Below are positions 63,039-64,000 of a stretch of DNA of 64,000 bases, in pieces; within the stretch, counting starts at the first letter, position 1; the number at the start of each line of letters is the position of its first letter. The notes below the pieces were generated by a model, which was not told the origin of the DNA, did no database searches, and saw only the letters and a list, made by a program, of their open reading frames with translations. The stretch comes from Pseudoalteromonas arctica A 37-1-2 (GTDB lineage: Bacteria > Pseudomonadota > Gammaproteobacteria > Enterobacterales > Alteromonadaceae), in the NCBI RefSeq assembly GCF_000238395.3, contig NZ_CP011025.1, positions 1,922,001 to 1,986,000 on the forward strand, read 5' to 3'. The position numbers and the translations under genes were made by a program.

Positions 63039-64000
63039 ATGAATGCTGTTGTTATAGGCGTTATTTTAATGCTCGGGCTATCTCTGGCTCGCGTTAACGT
63101 CATTGTTGCCATGATCATAAGTGCTTTAGTTGCTGGTTTAACCGCAGGCTTGGGTATAAAAGAAAGTGTTGATGCATTTAATTCTGGCCTTTCTGCCGGA
63201 GCTGAAATTGCACTAAGTTATGCCATGCTCGGTGCATTTGCCGTTGCTATTTCTAAGTCGGGTTTAACACGTATTCTCGCTGATAAGTTACTTGCTAAAG
63301 TAAATGCTAAAGGCAGCGGGAATGAAACATTTTTAAGTTACTTCATTTTATTAATTATTTTAGGTTGTGCGATTTCTTCGCAAAACTTAGTACCCGTACA
63401 CATAGCGTTTATTCCTATTTTAATCCCGCCGTTACTCGTGGTTTTTAATCAGTTAAGGTTAGACAGGCGTGCTATAGCGTGTATTTTAACATTTGGATTA
63501 GCAACCTCTTACATGGTGCTGCCTTATGGTTTTGGTGGTATTTACTTGTATTCTATTTTGCATAAAAATCTAGTCGATAACGGCTTAGACATTGTAAATA
63601 CACAAGTCCCTATGGCGATGATTATTCCTGCATTAGGCATGTTTATAGGATTACTTATTGCGGTATTTATTACCTACAAAAAACGCCGCGAATACACCGA
63701 GCTCCCATTAACAACTCAGAGTAAATCGGCCGAGGTAGAAAACCCTAAAAAAGTAATGATTGTAGGGCTATGTGCGGTACTTGCCTCACTTGTTGCACAA
63801 AACCTAAGTGGCTCAATGATTTTAGGGGGTTTAGTAGGTGTAATGATATTTAGTGTATTTGGTGTAGTTAAGTGGGAAGAAAACGGCGACGTATTTAGTA
63901 AAGGCGTTGCGATGATGGCGATGATTGGTTTTATTATGATATCGGCACAAGGCTTTGCATCAGTTATGCAGGCCACTGGCGACGTAGCGAGCTTAGTACA
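63039..64000 (+). CDS. Sodium/proton antiporter family protein (5' part, cut by window)
   Basis: An open frame from ATG 63039 runs 320 codons off the right edge. It has at least eight hydrophobic segments, starting NAVVIGVILMLGLSLARVNVIVAMIISALVAGLTAG, and contains conserved-looking SYAMLGAFAVAISKSGLT and ISSQNLVPVHIAFIPILIPPLL. This resembles the Na+/H+ antiporter family of the YuiF type, an assignment from memory. It begins 8 bp after the transglutaminase stop. No full ribosome site is seen (AGAATACT). Confidence 0.75.
   Translation, partial: MNAVVIGVILMLGLSLARVNVIVAMIISALVAGLTAGLGIKESVDAFNSGLSAGAEIALSYAMLGAFAVAISKSGLTRILADKLLAKVNAKGSGNETFLSYFILLIILGCAISSQNLVPVHIAFIPILIPPLLVVFNQLRLDRRAIACILTFGLATSYMVLPYGFGGIYLYSILHKNLVDNGLDIVNTQVPMAMIIPALGMFIGLLIAVFITYKKRREYTELPLTTQSKSAEVENPKKVMIVGLCAVLASLVAQNLSGSMILGGLVGVMIFSVFGVVKWEENGDVFSKGVAMMAMIGFIMISAQGFASVMQATGDVASLV

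Overview
The window is AT-rich chromosomal DNA from a Gram-negative marine gammaproteobacterium, most likely Pseudoalteromonas or a close relative. That assignment is an inference from gene content: a TonB-dependent receptor, outer-membrane porins, MiaE, a rhombosortase-type protease, YbiT-type ABC-F, secreted peptidases and low GC. No rRNA, tRNA, CRISPR array or prophage was seen. Both ends of the window cut genes.

Layout. 1-5 kb: end of an unknown gene, a divergent TetR/GST pair with two matching operators, a degenerate AhpD-like protein, a RarD-type transporter and a thiolase. 5-12 kb: a coupled ABC-2 exporter operon ending in a TonB receptor, facing a 2OG-Fe(II) oxygenase. 12-21 kb: msrA, small zinc-ribbon and hypothetical proteins, a GNAT protein, a MarC protein, an esterase, a frameshifted MFS gene, an intact MFS gene, a LysR regulator and a porin. 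21-34.5 kb: a 268-bp MITE-like element, an ABC-F gene that appears to start at ATT, purEK, secreted nuclease and peptidase genes, rhombosortase, ggt, malic enzyme and a SIMPL protein. A second, partial copy of the MITE lies at 34.5 kb and supplies the stop codon of a DUF2254 gene.

37.8-49.7 kb is the most interesting region. It is a compact Tad/Flp-type pilus or secretion cluster: CpaC secretin, TPR lipoprotein, a non-Flp prepilin, CpaB, CpaF ATPase, TadB, TadC, a second long prepilin, a hybrid histidine kinase without its phospho-accepting His, and a lone receiver domain. The usual TadZ, TadV and TadE/F/G genes are absent. The secretin and pilin transcription units each carry a sigma-54-like -24/-12 promoter preceded by the same 23-bp palindrome, which suggests one enhancer-binding protein controls both.

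50-64 kb: an alpha/beta hydrolase; a minus-strand polyol-type ABC uptake operon (porin, binding protein, two permeases, ATPase) with a SorC-type regulator; then a plus-strand response regulator, MoxR ATPase, DUF58 and transglutaminase set; and the 5' part of a sodium/proton antiporter-type permease cut by the window end.
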